Source of the DNA: Streptomyces sp. KMM 9044
Lineage (GTDB): Bacteria; Actinomycetota; Actinomycetes; Streptomycetales; Streptomycetaceae
Direction of reading: 5' to 3'
Assembly: GCF_024701375.2 (NCBI RefSeq)
Contig: NZ_CP113910.1
Location: forward strand, 2,604,001 to 2,668,000
DNA: 64,000 nucleotides
In this document: in pieces, positions 28,126 through 40,457 of the stretch
Layout of the letters: each line of letters opens with the position of its first letter
Numbering within the stretch: position 1 is the first letter of the stretch
Notes under the pieces: generated by a model
The model's database searches: none
What the model was told of the DNA's origin: nothing
Seen by the model: only the letters and a program-made list of their open reading frames with translations
Program-made: the position numbers and the translations under genes

Positions 28126-28148
28126 ATTGACATGCGCATTGTCAATAC
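28126..28148. promoter_or_regulatory. AT-rich palindrome upstream of protease gene
   Basis: TATTGACA and TGTCAATA flank a 7-nt spacer in a perfect inverted repeat, standing out in this GC-rich DNA. Each arm holds TTGACA, so it may double as a -35. The remaining gap to 28424 shows nothing else I can support. A regulator of the protease gene is the likeliest binder. Confidence 0.45.
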
Positions 28149-28424
28149 GTCGCGAGCGGGGGACAAGACGTCGTTTCCGGCCTTCGGACTTCCGGGCCCC
28201 TGGACTCCCCGGGCGGATCACCCTCCCCCGCATGGACGGCGGAAGAGGCGCCCGTGCGGGGGAGGCCCGGCGTGGAGCGGCTTCCACGGCGGCTTCAACG
28301 ATCACGGCCGGGGCCGCTCCCCCCGCGCCCCGTCACGGGCAATCAGGCATTTCCCCCCAAGCGACACGTCTCACGTGGCGGATAACACGCCGCAAACAGC
28401 ATTACCGGGCCGTAAGCTCCCACC

Positions 28425-29636
28425 ATGCAGGTGATCCAGTCGACCAAGCTCGCCAACGTCTGTTACGAGATCCGGGGCCCGGTGCTCGAGGAGGCGATGC
28501 GACTGGAGGCAGCAGGGCACCGCATCGTCAAGCTCAACACCGGCAACCCGGCCGCGTTCGGGTTCGAGTGCCCTCCCGAGATCCTGGAGGACGTCCTCCG
28601 CAACGTGTCGTCGGCGCACGGCTACGGTGACGCGAAGGGACTGCTGGCCGCTCGCCGGGCGGTCGTGATGCACAACCAGACCCTCGGCATCGAGACCGAC
28701 GTCGAGCACGTCTTCATCGGCAACGGCGTCTCCGAGTTGATCGTGATGGCGATGCAGGCCCTGCTCGACGACGGGGACGAGGTGCTCGTCCCGGCGCCGG
28801 ACTACCCGCTGTGGACGGCGGCCGTCTCGCTGTCCGGCGGTACGGCGGTGCACTACCGGTGCGACGAGCAGTCCGACTGGATGCCCGACCTCGCCGACAT
28901 GGAGCGCAAGGTCACCGACCGCACCAAGGCGATCGTCATCATCAACCCGAACAACCCGACCGGAGCGGTCTACGACGAGGCGATGGTCAGGGGCCTGACC
29001 GACATCGCCCGCCGGCACAACCTGCTGGTCTGCTCGGACGAGATCTACGACAAGATCCTCTACGACGACGCCACGCACACCCCCACCGCCTCGATCGCCC
29101 CCGACCTGCTCACCCTCACCTTCAACGGCATGTCGAAGGCGTACCGGGTGGCCGGATACCGGGTCGGCTGGATGGCGATCTCCGGGCCCCGCGCGCACGC
29201 CGACTCCTACATCGAGGGCCTGACGATCCTGGCGAACATGCGCCTGTGCGCGAACATGCCGGGCCAGCACGGCGTGGTCGCCGCGCTCAGCGGACGCCAG
29301 ACGATCAACGACCTGGTACTTCCGGGCGGCCGGCTGCGCGAGCAGCGGGACACGGCGTACGAGCTGCTGACCCAGATCCCGGGCGTGACCTGCGTGAAGC
29401 CGAAGGGGGCGCTCTACCTCTTCCCGCGGCTCGACCCCACGGTCTTCAAGATCAAGGACGACCGGCAGATGGTCCTCGACCTGCTGCGCAGCGAGAAGAT
29501 CATGGTCGTGCACGGCACGGGCTTCAACTGGACGGAGCCCGACCACTTCCGGGTGGTGACGCTGCCCTCGGCCGACGACCTGCGGGACGCGGTGGGCCGG
29601 ATCGCCCGCTTCCTGGACGGTTACTGCCAGGTCTGA
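28425..29636 (+). CDS. PLP aminotransferase, alanine-forming AlaA type
   Basis: The 403-residue class I/II aminotransferase has NPNNPTGAVY, CSDEIYDKILYD, the PLP Lys at 238 in FNGMSKAYRVAGYR and a C-terminal Arg in DHFRVVTLP. The pattern fits AlaA-like glutamate-pyruvate transaminases. Length and ends are normal. The start codon lacks a good ribosome site, so it may be translated with a short leader. It is followed by a separate small unknown gene. Confidence 0.9.
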   Translation: MQVIQSTKLANVCYEIRGPVLEEAMRLEAAGHRIVKLNTGNPAAFGFECPPEILEDVLRNVSSAHGYGDAKGLLAARRAVVMHNQTLGIETDVEHVFIGNGVSELIVMAMQALLDDGDEVLVPAPDYPLWTAAVSLSGGTAVHYRCDEQSDWMPDLADMERKVTDRTKAIVIINPNNPTGAVYDEAMVRGLTDIARRHNLLVCSDEIYDKILYDDATHTPTASIAPDLLTLTFNGMSKAYRVAGYRVGWMAISGPRAHADSYIEGLTILANMRLCANMPGQHGVVAALSGRQTINDLVLPGGRLREQRDTAYELLTQIPGVTCVKPKGALYLFPRLDPTVFKIKDDRQMVLDLLRSEKIMVVHGTGFNWTEPDHFRVVTLPSADDLRDAVGRIARFLDGYCQV

Positions 29637-29695
29637 CCCTGCGTGCTCCCTTCGTCCGGTTCTACCAACCGCTCAACTTTAGACGAATTCCAAGC

Positions 29696-29701
29696 TAGGA
29701 T
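29696..29701 (+). promoter_or_regulatory. candidate -10 hexamer
   Basis: TAGGAT matches the usual vegetative -10 of Streptomyces and lies 30 bp before the start of the 140-residue unknown gene, in a locally AT-rich stretch. The -35 region (around CTCAAC, 29672) is weak. Confidence 0.4.
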
Positions 29702-29731
29702 GGTTTCCTGATAGCACTCAGGAGGCCATCC

Positions 29732-30154
29732 ATGTACGAACCGATCCGCACCAACTCGGTCCACCGCACGATGGCCGGCGCTCCTCACGACTTCCCCGGC
29801 CGCTCCCGCGAGGAAGAGCTGGACATCCAGCTCGCAGGCCATCTCGACGCACTGCTCGCCGTCACCGACGAGCTGCGTGCCGGGGCACCCTCGGCCGACC
29901 TGGACACGGCGGCCGAGCGGCTCGCCGAGCAGGTGACCCGCCTGCGGGGAGGAAGTGAGCCGGCCCGCGCGTCGGCGACCACGGGCGGGAGCACACCCCG
30001 CGTCACCGCCCTGCACCGACAGGCGCACACCCTCGCGGGCCGCGCCCTGGTCGTCGCCGCCTCCCGCGCCGACACGGTGGCCGCCATCCTGGCCGCCGAG
30101 CGGATGGACGCGCACACCGCGGCCCTCGCACCGCGCGAGCTCACGCCCCACTGA
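29732..30154 (+). CDS. small helical protein of unknown function
   Basis: The 140-residue product is not recognised. It is mostly helical, with REEELDIQLAGHLDALLAV and LHRQAHTLAGRALVVAASRADTVAAILA, and has no signal peptide or membrane helix. The ATG has a good CAGGAGG site. A TAGGAT hexamer at 29696-29701 is a plausible -10 about 30 bp upstream. The gene is probably cytosolic and monocistronic. Confidence 0.7.
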   Translation: MYEPIRTNSVHRTMAGAPHDFPGRSREEELDIQLAGHLDALLAVTDELRAGAPSADLDTAAERLAEQVTRLRGGSEPARASATTGGSTPRVTALHRQAHTLAGRALVVAASRADTVAAILAAERMDAHTAALAPRELTPH

Positions 30155-30277
30155 GCCCCACCCCGGGCTCTCCCCCTACGGCCCCGGTCCGCGTGCACCC
30201 ACGGCGACGCGCGGACCGGGCGCCTCACAGGAGCCGGGGAACGGAATGCCGAGCGAAGCAGCGTCGGACCACTTCGG

Positions 30278-30297
30278 ACATGCCGTAACCGGCATGT
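30278..30297. promoter_or_regulatory. palindromic operator of decayed toxin-antitoxin pair
   Basis: ACATGCCG and CGGCATGT are perfect 8-bp arms around a TAAC spacer, directly before the toxin remnant. Higher TA modules are autoregulated at just such a site, which has outlived the genes. Confidence 0.55.
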
Positions 30298-30303
30298 AGT
30301 TCT

Positions 30304-30703
30304 TGCGGCGCGGACGCGCTCTTCGCCATCGAGCTCGAACCCCGGGTGCGGGCCTGGCTGGAATGTTTGCCGGCCAAACACTTCCCCGCACTTCGCCAAG
30401 ACCGACGAACACGCCGGCCTGCTCGCGGAGCACGCCGGCGCCCTTGGCGAGCCCTGTGCCCGCCATCCCGGCGACGGAGTCCGGGAGCTGCGCCCGGCCC
30501 TCGACGGTGCTGCCATACGCCTGACGTACCGGCCGGCCCCGAACCGCACCGCGGTCCTGCCGGCCGTCTTCCGCAAGACGGGAATGCGCGAGGACACCGA
30601 GGCCGCCCGGGCCCGACCCGCGCAGAAGACCTGCGAGGCAGAGCATGGACCAGCACACGAGGAGTTCATCCGCGTCATCGGGAAGGGAGAGGCGGAGCGA
30701 TGA
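30304..30703 (+). pseudogene. HigB/Gp49-type toxin remnant (frameshifted)
   Basis: Two frames hold a RelE/HigB-like toxin. The first reads FAIELEPRVRAWLECLPAKHF; after about 30380 the reading moves to another frame and continues KTDEHAGLLAEHAGALGEP, VRELRPALDG, NRTAVLPAVFRKTGMRE and HGPAHEEFIRVI to the TGA at 30701. The join shows CACTTC twice 10 bp apart, so a 10-bp duplication is the likely cause. Its last codon overlaps the antitoxin ATG (ATGA). The product is surely inactive as written. Confidence 0.75.
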
Positions 30704-30960
30704 GCCACGGTCACGGGAAGACGCCGCGCGAACGGAAAGCCCGAAGAGGGTCCGACCGAACCGGAGGACGTGGCCGAGGCGCGCCGCGGGATCCGCCTCT
30801 CCATGGTCCTGGCGAAAGCCGTGCACGACCGGCGCGCCGAGCTCGGGCTCACCCGGACCGGGCCGGCCGGCCGCTCGGGCCTCACCCAGGCGAAGATCTC
30901 CCGGATCGAAGGCTCCGACACCGTTCCCGCACCGCCGCTCCTCGCCAGGCAGGCGACGAT
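30700..30960 (+). pseudogene. XRE-family antitoxin remnant (frameshifted, truncated)
   Basis: The start MSHGHGKTPRERKA is followed by a one-base insertion near 30740, after which the original frame gives EEGPTEPEDVAEARRG and an HTH domain with LVLAKAVHDRRAE-like spacing (SMVLAKAVHDRRAELGL, SGLTQAKISRIEGSD). The C-terminus fades before 30960, where sequence runs into the end of the convergent pck gene. The HTH itself is also drifting (TRTGPAGR where TQxELAxR is usual). Confidence 0.75.
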
Positions 30961-31036
30961 GGTGCTGGTCAGGGCGCGATCGGAGCCGGCCGCGGCGTCT
31001 TGGGGGTCCTGCGCGGTGGGAGGACCGGCGGTGGGA

Positions 31037-32857
31037 TCAGCCCAGGCGTTGCACCAGGGCGTGGTACTGGTCCCACAGCTCCTTGGGCGTGTGGTCGCCG
31101 AAGGTGTTGAGGTGCTCGGGGACCAGCGCGGCCTCCTCGCGCCACACGTCCTTGTCGACGGTGAGGAGGACGTCCAGGTCGGACTCGGACAGCTCGAGGC
31201 CGTCGGTGTCCAGCGCGCCCTTGGCCGGCAGGACGCCGATCGGGGTCTCGATGCCGTCCGCCGTGCCGGCCAGGCGCTCCACGATCCACTTCAGGACGCG
31301 GCCGTTCTCGCCGAATCCGGGCCACACGAACGTGCCCTCGTCGTTCTTGCGGAACCAGTTGACGTAGTAGATCTTCGGCAGCCTGGACTGGTCCTTGTCC
31401 TTCGCCACGTCGATCCAGTGGCCCATGTAGTCGCCCATGTTGTAGCCGCAGAACGGCAGCATGGCGAACGGGTCGCGGCGCAGTTCGCCGACCTTGCCCT
31501 CGGCGGCGGCGGTCTTCTCGGAGGCCACGTTGGCGCCGAGGAAGACGCCGTGGTTCCAGTCGAAGGACTCCGTCACCAGGGGGACGGCGGTGGCGCGGCG
31601 CCCACCGAAGAGGATCGCGGAGATCGGCACGCCCCTGGGGTCCTCCCACTCGGGCGCGATGATCGGACACTGGGCGGCGGGCGTGGTGAAGCGGGCGTTG
31701 GGGTGGGCGGCCGGGGTGCCCGACTCGGGCGTCCAGTCGTTGCCCCTCCAGTCGGTCAGGTGGGCCGGGGTCTCCTCGGTCATGCCCTCCCACCACACGT
31801 CGCCGTCGTCGGTGAGGGCGACGTTGGTGAAGACGGAATTGCCCCACAGGGTCTTCATCGCGTTGGCGTTGGTGTGCTCGCCGGTGCCGGGCGCGACACC
31901 GAAGAAGCCGGCCTCGGGGTTGATCGCGTAGAGGCGGCCGTCCTCGCCGAACCGCATCCAGGCGATGTCGTCACCGATCGTCTCGACGGTCCAGCCGGAG
32001 ATCGTGGGCTCCAGCATGGCGAGGTTGGTCTTGCCGCAGGCGCTCGGGAAGGCCGCGGCGACGTACCTGGACTCCCCCTGCGGCGGGGTGAGCTTGAGGA
32101 TCAGCATGTGCTCGGCGAGCCAGCCCTCGTCGCGGGCCATGACGGAGGCGATACGCAGGGCGTAGCACTTCTTGCCGAGCAGGGCGTTGCCGCCGTAACC
32201 GGAGCCGTAGGACCAGATCTCGCGGTCCTCGGGAAAGTGCGAGATGTACTTGGTCCGGTTGCAGGGCCAGGGCACGTCCTTCTGGCCGGGCTCCAGGGGG
32301 GCGCCGACGGAGTGCACGGCCCTGACGAAGAAGCCGTCGTCGCCGAGCTCGTCCAGGACGTCCTGGCCCATGCGGGTCATGGTGCGCATGGAGACGGCGA
32401 CGTACGCGGAGTCGGTGATCTCGACGCCGATGGCGGACAGCGGCGAGCCGAGGGGGCCCATGCAGAAGGGCACGACGTACATCGTGCGGCCCTTCATGGA
32501 GCCGCGGAAGACGCCCTCCTCACCGGCGAAGATCTCCCGCATCTCGCCGGGGGCCTTCCAGTGGTTGGTGGGCCCGGCGTCCTCCTCCTTCTCGGAACAG
32601 ATGAAGGTGCGGTCCTCGACGCGGGCGACGTCGTCGGGGTCGGAGGCCGCGTAGTAGGAGTTGGGGCGCTTGATCGGGTCGAGTTTGCGGAACGTGCCCG
32701 TGTCGACCAGTTCCTCGCTCAGCCGCTGGTACTCGGCCTCGGAACCGTCGCACCAGACCACGTGGTCCGGCTGGGTCAGCTCGGCGATCTCGTCGACCCA
32801 GGAGATGAGTGCCTGGTGGGTGGTGGGGACGCCGGGAGCCGCGATGTCGCGCGCCAC
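31037..32857 (-). CDS. pckG: phosphoenolpyruvate carboxykinase (GTP)
   Basis: The 606-residue gluconeogenic enzyme converts oxaloacetate and GTP to phosphoenolpyruvate, CO2 and GDP in the cytosol. The kinase loop is [14 protein letters not shown], and the GTP-type PEPCK signatures FGGRR and NWFRKNDEG are present. GTG 32857 ([17 protein letters not shown]) is preceded by AGGAG at 5 nt and gives the usual length; the upstream frame is not conserved. It is convergent with the decayed toxin-antitoxin genes. Confidence 0.97.
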   Translation of the reverse strand: MARDIAAPGVPTTHQALISWVDEIAELTQPDHVVWCDGSEAEYQRLSEELVDTGTFRKLDPIKRPNSYYAASDPDDVARVEDRTFICSEKEEDAGPTNHWKAPGEMREIFAGEEGVFRGSMKGRTMYVVPFCMGPLGSPLSAIGVEITDSAYVAVSMRTMTRMGQDVLDELGDDGFFVRAVHSVGAPLEPGQKDVPWPCNRTKYISHFPEDREIWSYGSGYGGNALLGKKCYALRIASVMARDEGWLAEHMLILKLTPPQGESRYVAAAFPSACGKTNLAMLEPTISGWTVETIGDDIAWMRFGEDGRLYAINPEAGFFGVAPGTGEHTNANAMKTLWGNSVFTNVALTDDGDVWWEGMTEETPAHLTDWRGNDWTPESGTPAAHPNARFTTPAAQCPIIAPEWEDPRGVPISAILFGGRRATAVPLVTESFDWNHGVFLGANVASEKTAAAEGKVGELRRDPFAMLPFCGYNMGDYMGHWIDVAKDKDQSRLPKIYYVNWFRKNDEGTFVWPGFGENGRVLKWIVERLAGTADGIETPIGVLPAKGALDTDGLELSESDLDVLLTVDKDVWREEAALVPEHLNTFGDHTPKELWDQYHALVQRLG

Positions 32858-33191
32858 GATTGCTCCTAAGTGAGGGGTCTTGGTCTGGAGGGCCCCGTGG
32901 GGGCTGCGGCCCGGATGCTTCACGGTGAGATCTTGGGCGCTCATCCGGTGCCGACCGCACTCATTTGATCCTCCGATGCAAGTGCCCATCTGTCCAGGGG
33001 GTCTCACATGTGAGCAGAGTGACGATGACCACGACCTCCGGGAGGGCCTCCGCGCACGCTGGGTTTCTTTACGCGCACGTTGCGTTCACCAGGTCATCTT
33101 TTTACCGATGCACACCGCGGGACGTACTGGCGAGCAGGCCGCGTGAGACCCTGACCACTTCACAGCGACCGACCCCCTGGACCGATTCGTA

Positions 33192-33214
33192 ACTTACGGT
33201 TCCGTAGGTACGAT
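33192..33214 (+). promoter_or_regulatory. TetR-like operator overlapping a promoter
   Basis: ACTTACGG (33192-33199) and CCGTAGGT (33202-33209) form an inverted repeat with one mismatch around TT, the shape of many TetR-family operators. It runs into TACGAT (33209-33214), a plausible -10. The hemolysin III ATG begins 8 bp after that hexamer, so the transcript would be leaderless. Confidence 0.55.
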
Positions 33215-33221
33215 TGCAGTC

Positions 33222-33953
33222 ATGACAGCGTTCGTCCCCGACGCCTCCGACTCACCCGGCGCGTCCGCGGACCGGCCGGCCGAAGGCCGCGGCCCGGTCC
33301 CGACCTCCCTCCCCCACCCGGTCAAGCCCAAGCTCCGCGGCTGGCTGCACCTGGGCATGTTCCCCGCCGCCCTGGTCGCCGGGCTGGTGCTCGTCGTCCT
33401 CGTCGACTCGACCCGGGCCCGCGTCGCCTGCGCGGTCTTCGCGCTGACGGCCTGCCTGCTGTTCGGCGTGAGCGCCCTGTACCACCGGGGCGACTGGAGC
33501 CCGCGCATGGACGGCGTGCTCCGCCGCCTCGACCATGCCAACATCTTCCTGATCATCGCCGGCACCTACACGCCGCTCACCATGCTGCTCCTGCCGGAAG
33601 CGAAAGGCCGGTGGCTGCTGTGGGGCATCTGGGCGGCGGCCCTCGCCGGGATCGCCTTCCGGGTGTTCTGGGTGGGCGCCCCGCGCTGGCTCTACACCCC
33701 GTGCTACATCGCGATGGGCTGGGCCGCCGTCTTCTACCTCCCCGACTTCATGCGCAGCGGCGGCATCGCCGTCCTGGTCCTGGTGATCGCGGGCGGCGTG
33801 CTCTACAGCGCGGGCGGGGTGATCTACGGCCTCAAGAAGCCCAACCCGTCACCGCGCTGGTTCGGCTTCCACGAGGTCTTCCACTCCCTCACCCTGGCCG
33901 CCTTCATCGCCCACTACGTGGGCATCTCCCTGGTGGCCTACCAGCACGGATGA
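33222..33953 (+). CDS. TrhA/hemolysin III family membrane protein
   Basis: The 243-residue protein has seven membrane helices after a Pro/Ser-rich cytosolic leader. Family marks are SALYHRGDWSP, RLDHANIFLIIAGTYTP and GFHEVFHSLTLAAFIAHY, which carry the conserved His and Asp residues of the PAQR-like metal site. Despite the old name, such proteins act in membrane homeostasis. No ribosome site precedes the ATG, in keeping with a leaderless message. Confidence 0.93.
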   Translation: MTAFVPDASDSPGASADRPAEGRGPVPTSLPHPVKPKLRGWLHLGMFPAALVAGLVLVVLVDSTRARVACAVFALTACLLFGVSALYHRGDWSPRMDGVLRRLDHANIFLIIAGTYTPLTMLLLPEAKGRWLLWGIWAAALAGIAFRVFWVGAPRWLYTPCYIAMGWAAVFYLPDFMRSGGIAVLVLVIAGGVLYSAGGVIYGLKKPNPSPRWFGFHEVFHSLTLAAFIAHYVGISLVAYQHG

Positions 33954-34165
33954 GCCGGGCGCGCCCGGGGACCGTCCGGCGGACCGAGCCGGGGACACGG
34001 GATCCGGCACGCCCTCCTGCGCCGTGCGGCCCAGCACACCGGCCCCGCTCGCCCCAGCCGGGCAGGTCCCGTCGGCCGCCTCCGGCCCGGCCGCCCCGGA
34101 ACGGCACCAAGGCCCCGGGCCGGAAATCCCGCGGCTCCGGGCCGCGCACATGACATCCTGACCCG

Positions 34166-34894
34166 GTGAACGGTCCCGAGATCCACGTCGAGTTCGCCCC
34201 CGACCTGCTCGTCTTCGTCCCCCGGGCACGCACCACCGGCGCCGTGAGGGCCCCGGCCGACGGCGTCTCCACCCTCGGCCACCTCGTCGAGTCCCTCGGC
34301 GTACCGCTGACGGAGGTCGGCGCGCTGCTCGTGGGCGGCCGGGAGGTTCCCGTCTCGCACCTCCCGGCCGCGGGCGAGTCGGTCACCGTCCGCCCCGTCG
34401 CCCATCCCCAGCACGTACCCGGCGCCCCGCTCCGCTTCCTCCTCGACGTCCACCTCGGCACGCTGGCCCGCCGGCTGCGGCTGCTGGGCGTGGACACGGC
34501 GTACGAGTCGACGGACATCGGCGACCCGGCCCTGGCCGCCCGGTCCGCGGCCGAGAGACGGGTGATGCTCAGCCGCGACCGCGGGCTGCTGCGCCGCCGG
34601 GAACTGTGGGCCGGCGCGTTCGTCTACAGCACCGGGCCCGACGAGCAGCTGCCGTACGTCCTGGACCGGTTCCGGCCCGAGCTGCGCCCCTGGACCCGCT
34701 GCATCGCCTGCAACGGGCTGCTCCGCGCCGCCACCAAGGACGAGGTCGCCGACCAGCTGAAGAGCGGCACGCACCGCTCGTACGACGTGTTCGCCCAGTG
34801 CGGCGACTGCGGCCGCGCCTACTGGCGGGGCGCGCACCACGACCAGCTGGAGGCGATCGTGGAACGCGCGCTGAGCCGGGTCGCCCAGGGGTGA
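34166..34894 (+). CDS. Mut7-C RNase with N-terminal ubiquitin-like domain
   Basis: The 242-residue protein joins a ubiquitin-like (ThiS/MoaD-type) domain at 1-85 to a Mut7-C PIN-like RNase domain (about 93-240). The second part shows FLLDVHLGTLARRLRLLG, VMLSRDRGLL and a zinc ribbon CIACN...CGDCGRAYW. This fusion is known in bacteria, and its substrate is unclear. The start is GTG 34166, with no strong ribosome site. It is convergent with the thioredoxin-domain gene 20 bp away. Confidence 0.88.
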   Translation: MNGPEIHVEFAPDLLVFVPRARTTGAVRAPADGVSTLGHLVESLGVPLTEVGALLVGGREVPVSHLPAAGESVTVRPVAHPQHVPGAPLRFLLDVHLGTLARRLRLLGVDTAYESTDIGDPALAARSAAERRVMLSRDRGLLRRRELWAGAFVYSTGPDEQLPYVLDRFRPELRPWTRCIACNGLLRAATKDEVADQLKSGTHRSYDVFAQCGDCGRAYWRGAHHDQLEAIVERALSRVAQG

Positions 34895-34913
34895 GCGTCC
34901 CGGCTCCGCCGCT

Positions 34914-36956
<2,043 letters not shown>

Positions 36957-37238
36957 GGGTCCATCCTGCCCCAGTACCGGCACGGCACCGCTGTACCGGT
37001 GTGCCCCGCCGCCGTCCGTGCCCCGGATGCCGACTGTGCGGGTGCCCCTCGCACGGACGTCCGCCGCCCGGACGTCCGTCGCCCGGACGTCGTCCTGTCC
37101 CCCTGCTTCCCGAGGTACGGCGTGCACAGGACACTCGGGCCACGCATAACCGGCAGGGGTCTCGGGGAGGGGACGGGAGGGACCCGAGGACAGCCGGGCA
37201 CACCGGGTGCGGACGAGGCCGCCTGAGGGGGACGTGAC

Positions 37239-40200
37239 ATGCGGGACAGTCATCGTGCGGACGCCGAGCGGTTGTTGGTGCGGGCTGTGGAGGAGGAGGT
37301 GCGCCGCCCGGGCGGGCGCACCGACGGGAAGGTGCTGCTGTCCCGGGCGCGCGGCGCCATGGACGCGATGGCGCGGACGGCCGCCGAGGAGTACGAGGCG
37401 TACACCCGTGCCCTGGACGAGGCGGCGGCCGGACAGCTCACTTTCGGCCAGCGGTACGCCCGTGAGGGTGCCGGGACGCCGCTGCTCGTGGCCGGGGTGG
37501 CCGGGGCGGCGGCCGTGGTCGCCGACCTCCTCCTCGGCACCGGGACCGGGACGGCGCTCGGCGCTGGTGTGGCCGTCGGGGTGGCCGGGGCGGCGGCGAC
37601 CGTGGTGAAGGTCGTGGGCGTGCATGTACCCGCCGCCCACCACCGGGCCGGCGCGGTGAGCCAGCCGGGCGGGCCCGAGCAACTGCGGCTGCAGTGGCTG
37701 ACGGCGCTGGAGGTGCGCGGCATCCGTCCGTTCCTGGACCAGCAGCGGATGCTGGCCGTGTCCACGGGGCCCAGGCGGAAGGGGCCGCGGCTGCGCGGCA
37801 CGGACAAGAGCGCGGCGGCCCGCGGGCGCAGCGTGCTCGAGCAGTCGTTCGGACAACTGCCCGAACCGGTCGGGGCGCTCGCGGGGCGGCGGCGGGAGAT
37901 GGCACAGATCCGGCAGTGGGTGCAGGCCGCACGCGCGACCACCGGGACCCTGACGACGGTGGTGGTGCTGTACGGGGCGCCCGGCAGCGGCCGGAGCACG
38001 CTCGCGGTGCGCGCCACGCACGACCTGAAGGACTACTTCCGCGGCGCCTGCGTGGTCGATCTGCGCGCCGACAGCCCCGGCGAGGCGCCGCTGTCGACGC
38101 GGGACGCCCTGCTGCATCTGCTGAACCGGCTGGGGGCGCCCCGCGAGCAGCTGCTGTTCCGTGAGCGGACCTCACCCGACCAGCAGGTCAGACGGCTGAG
38201 CGAGCTGTACCGCCAGCAGGTGACGGGCATGCCGGTGACGGTCGTCCTCGACGACGCCGCGGACCCGCAGCAGGTCCGCACCCTGCTGCCGGAGCGTTCC
38301 GACAGCCTGGTCCTGGTGACCTCCCGCGCGCCGCTCGGCCTGCCCGACGACCTGCCGGCCCGGGTGCACCAGATGCCGGTGGAGGCACTGGACGCTGCGG
38401 GCTCGGAGGAGCTGCTGTCGTCCGCCGCCCAGGAGTCCTTCGAACCGTACGACGCCGAGTCGGCCGGCCTCGTCCGGGAGCTGTGCGGCGGGCTGCCGCT
38501 GGCGCTGCGGATCGCTGGTTCGTCGCTGGGCGCGCGCTCGCCGCGTGCGCTCGCCGCGGACCTGAGCGCGTACGGCCCGGTCGACCCGGTCGAGCGTGCC
38601 CTGTGGCTGCGCTACACGGACCAGCCGGACACGCTGCGGCGGCTGCTGCGCCGGCTGGCGCTGGCGGGCCGGGTCTCGCTGGGCGCCGCCGCGGCGGCCG
38701 CGGTGCTCGGCACCGACGAGGCCGAGGCGCGGCGGCACCTGGAGGCGCTGTCCCGGACCGGTCTGATCACCCCGGTGCGGCAGGGCCGCTACCAGCTGCA
38801 CGACCTCGTACGCGCCTTCGCGCTGGCTCGTCTCCTCGACGAGGAGGACCCGGCCGAGCGGACGGCTGCGCAGGAGCGGCTGATCGTGAACTACGCCGAG
38901 CTGGCCGACTCGGTGCTGCGCCTGGTCGACGGGAACATGTCAACCCGCTCCGACCGCTTCGGCTCGTACGGCTTCACGTCGCTGGACGAGGCGCTGCGCT
39001 GGCTGGACGACGAGTCGAGCTTCATCACGGCGGCGCTGCGGCACGCGGAGGGCGTGGACCAGCGGGCGGTGCTGAACCTCCTCGGCGCGCTGTGCGACTA
39101 CTGCCTGCTGCGCGGCGACCTGTACCGGCTCGGGGAGATCAGCGAGCTGGCGCAGGCCGTGGACGAGGGGCTGCTGGTGCGTTCGGTGCAGTGGCGCACC
39201 GGTATCGCGGCACGTCAGCTGGGCGAGCTGGACACGGCGCGGACGACCCTGACCTCGGTGGTCGGCCTGTACCGGGAGGCGCACCACGACGCGGGCGCCG
39301 CGCGGGCGCTGACCTCGCTGGGCATCACGCTGCACCACCAGGGCAACCTGACGGAGGCGTCGGCCCGGCTGCGGGAGGCGATGGACCTGCAGTCCGCGCC
39401 CCGGCTGGCCACCGACCGGGCGTGGACGATGCACGCGCTGGCCGCGGTGGAACGCGACCGGTCCCGGCTGGCCGAGGCCCTGGACCTGCTCACCGAGTCG
39501 CTGGTGCTGCACCGGGCGGGCGAGTCCGTGCACGGCCAGGCGTGGGCGCACTTCCAGCTCGGGCAGCTGCACCTGCGGACGGGCGACGTCCCGCACGCCG
39601 AGACGGAGCTGCGCACCGCGCTCGAGCTGTACGGCCGTACCCGCGACGCCCGCGGGGAGGCGTGGGCACTGACCCAGCTGGCGCGGGCCCGGCTGGTCGC
39701 CGGGGACGCCTCACCGGCGGTGGAGGACCTGCGGCGGGCCGCCGCCCGGCACCGGGACAACGAGGACGCGCGCGGGGAGGCGTGGACGCTGTACTACCTG
39801 GGCCAGGCACTGGAGGAGACCGGGGACCTGGACCGGGCGGTGCGCGAGCTGGAGCGGTCCCGCACCATGTTCTCCCGAATGCGGGACGTGTACGGGCTGG
39901 CCTGTGCCCGGCACCACTCGGCCCGGGTGACCCGCGACCAGCGGGCCGCGCAGACCGGCTCGCTGCGCAACTCCGGCTTCGCCCGTCAGCTGCTGGTCGA
40001 CGCCCGTGCGGACTTCCAGCGCATCGGGGTGGCCCACGGCGAGGCGTGGACCTGCCTGGAGCTGGCGGTCGTCGACGCGGGCAACGCCCGCACGCAGCAG
40101 GCGCTGGCCCTGTGCGACGAGGCGGCGGCACTGTTCGCGTCCTACGGGGACCGGCGCGGGGAGGACTGGGCCCGGTTCCTGCGCTGCACCCTGCTCCCGT

Positions 40201-40457
40201 ACGCGGCCCCCGGCGGTACGGAGGTCGGTACGGCGGTGGCCCAGGAGGAGCTGACCCAGCTCGGCCGGAGCGCGCACGCCGCCCGCGACGACAAGCTGGG
40301 CGACTACGTGGACGCCTACCAGCTGCTGCTGGAGCGGGGGGCGAGCCTGGAGGCGGGCTGGCAGGCGTGGCGCCTGGGCATGGTCCCCGGCCGCCACGCG
40401 CGCGAGGTGACGGGGGTGGCCGTGGGGTCGCGGACGCGGGGCGGCCCGGTGGAGTGA
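37239..40457 (+). CDS. STAND (NB-ARC) ATPase with TPR repeats and membrane hairpin
   Basis: The 1072-residue signalling-type ATPase has a short helical N-terminus, two adjacent hydrophobic segments (about 80-130) that may form a membrane hairpin, an NB-ARC-like NTPase domain (about 205-520) and more than ten TPR-like repeats to the end ([20 protein letters not shown] and similar). Walker A is [12 protein letters not shown], with Arg252 in place of the usual Lys; Walker B is [19 protein letters not shown] is the GLPL motif of the ARC part. No effector domain is seen, and nucleotide turnover may be poor. It stands alone after the divergent yyaL-like gene. Confidence 0.85.
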   Translation: MRDSHRADAERLLVRAVEEEVRRPGGRTDGKVLLSRARGAMDAMARTAAEEYEAYTRALDEAAAGQLTFGQRYAREGAGTPLLVAGVAGAAAVVADLLLGTGTGTALGAGVAVGVAGAAATVVKVVGVHVPAAHHRAGAVSQPGGPEQLRLQWLTALEVRGIRPFLDQQRMLAVSTGPRRKGPRLRGTDKSAAARGRSVLEQSFGQLPEPVGALAGRRREMAQIRQWVQAARATTGTLTTVVVLYGAPGSGRSTLAVRATHDLKDYFRGACVVDLRADSPGEAPLSTRDALLHLLNRLGAPREQLLFRERTSPDQQVRRLSELYRQQVTGMPVTVVLDDAADPQQVRTLLPERSDSLVLVTSRAPLGLPDDLPARVHQMPVEALDAAGSEELLSSAAQESFEPYDAESAGLVRELCGGLPLALRIAGSSLGARSPRALAADLSAYGPVDPVERALWLRYTDQPDTLRRLLRRLALAGRVSLGAAAAAAVLGTDEAEARRHLEALSRTGLITPVRQGRYQLHDLVRAFALARLLDEEDPAERTAAQERLIVNYAELADSVLRLVDGNMSTRSDRFGSYGFTSLDEALRWLDDESSFITAALRHAEGVDQRAVLNLLGALCDYCLLRGDLYRLGEISELAQAVDEGLLVRSVQWRTGIAARQLGELDTARTTLTSVVGLYREAHHDAGAARALTSLGITLHHQGNLTEASARLREAMDLQSAPRLATDRAWTMHALAAVERDRSRLAEALDLLTESLVLHRAGESVHGQAWAHFQLGQLHLRTGDVPHAETELRTALELYGRTRDARGEAWALTQLARARLVAGDASPAVEDLRRAAARHRDNEDARGEAWTLYYLGQALEETGDLDRAVRELERSRTMFSRMRDVYGLACARHHSARVTRDQRAAQTGSLRNSGFARQLLVDARADFQRIGVAHGEAWTCLELAVVDAGNARTQQALALCDEAAALFASYGDRRGEDWARFLRCTLLPYAAPGGTEVGTAVAQEELTQLGRSAHAARDDKLGDYVDAYQLLLERGASLEAGWQAWRLGMVPGRHAREVTGVAVGSRTRGGPVE

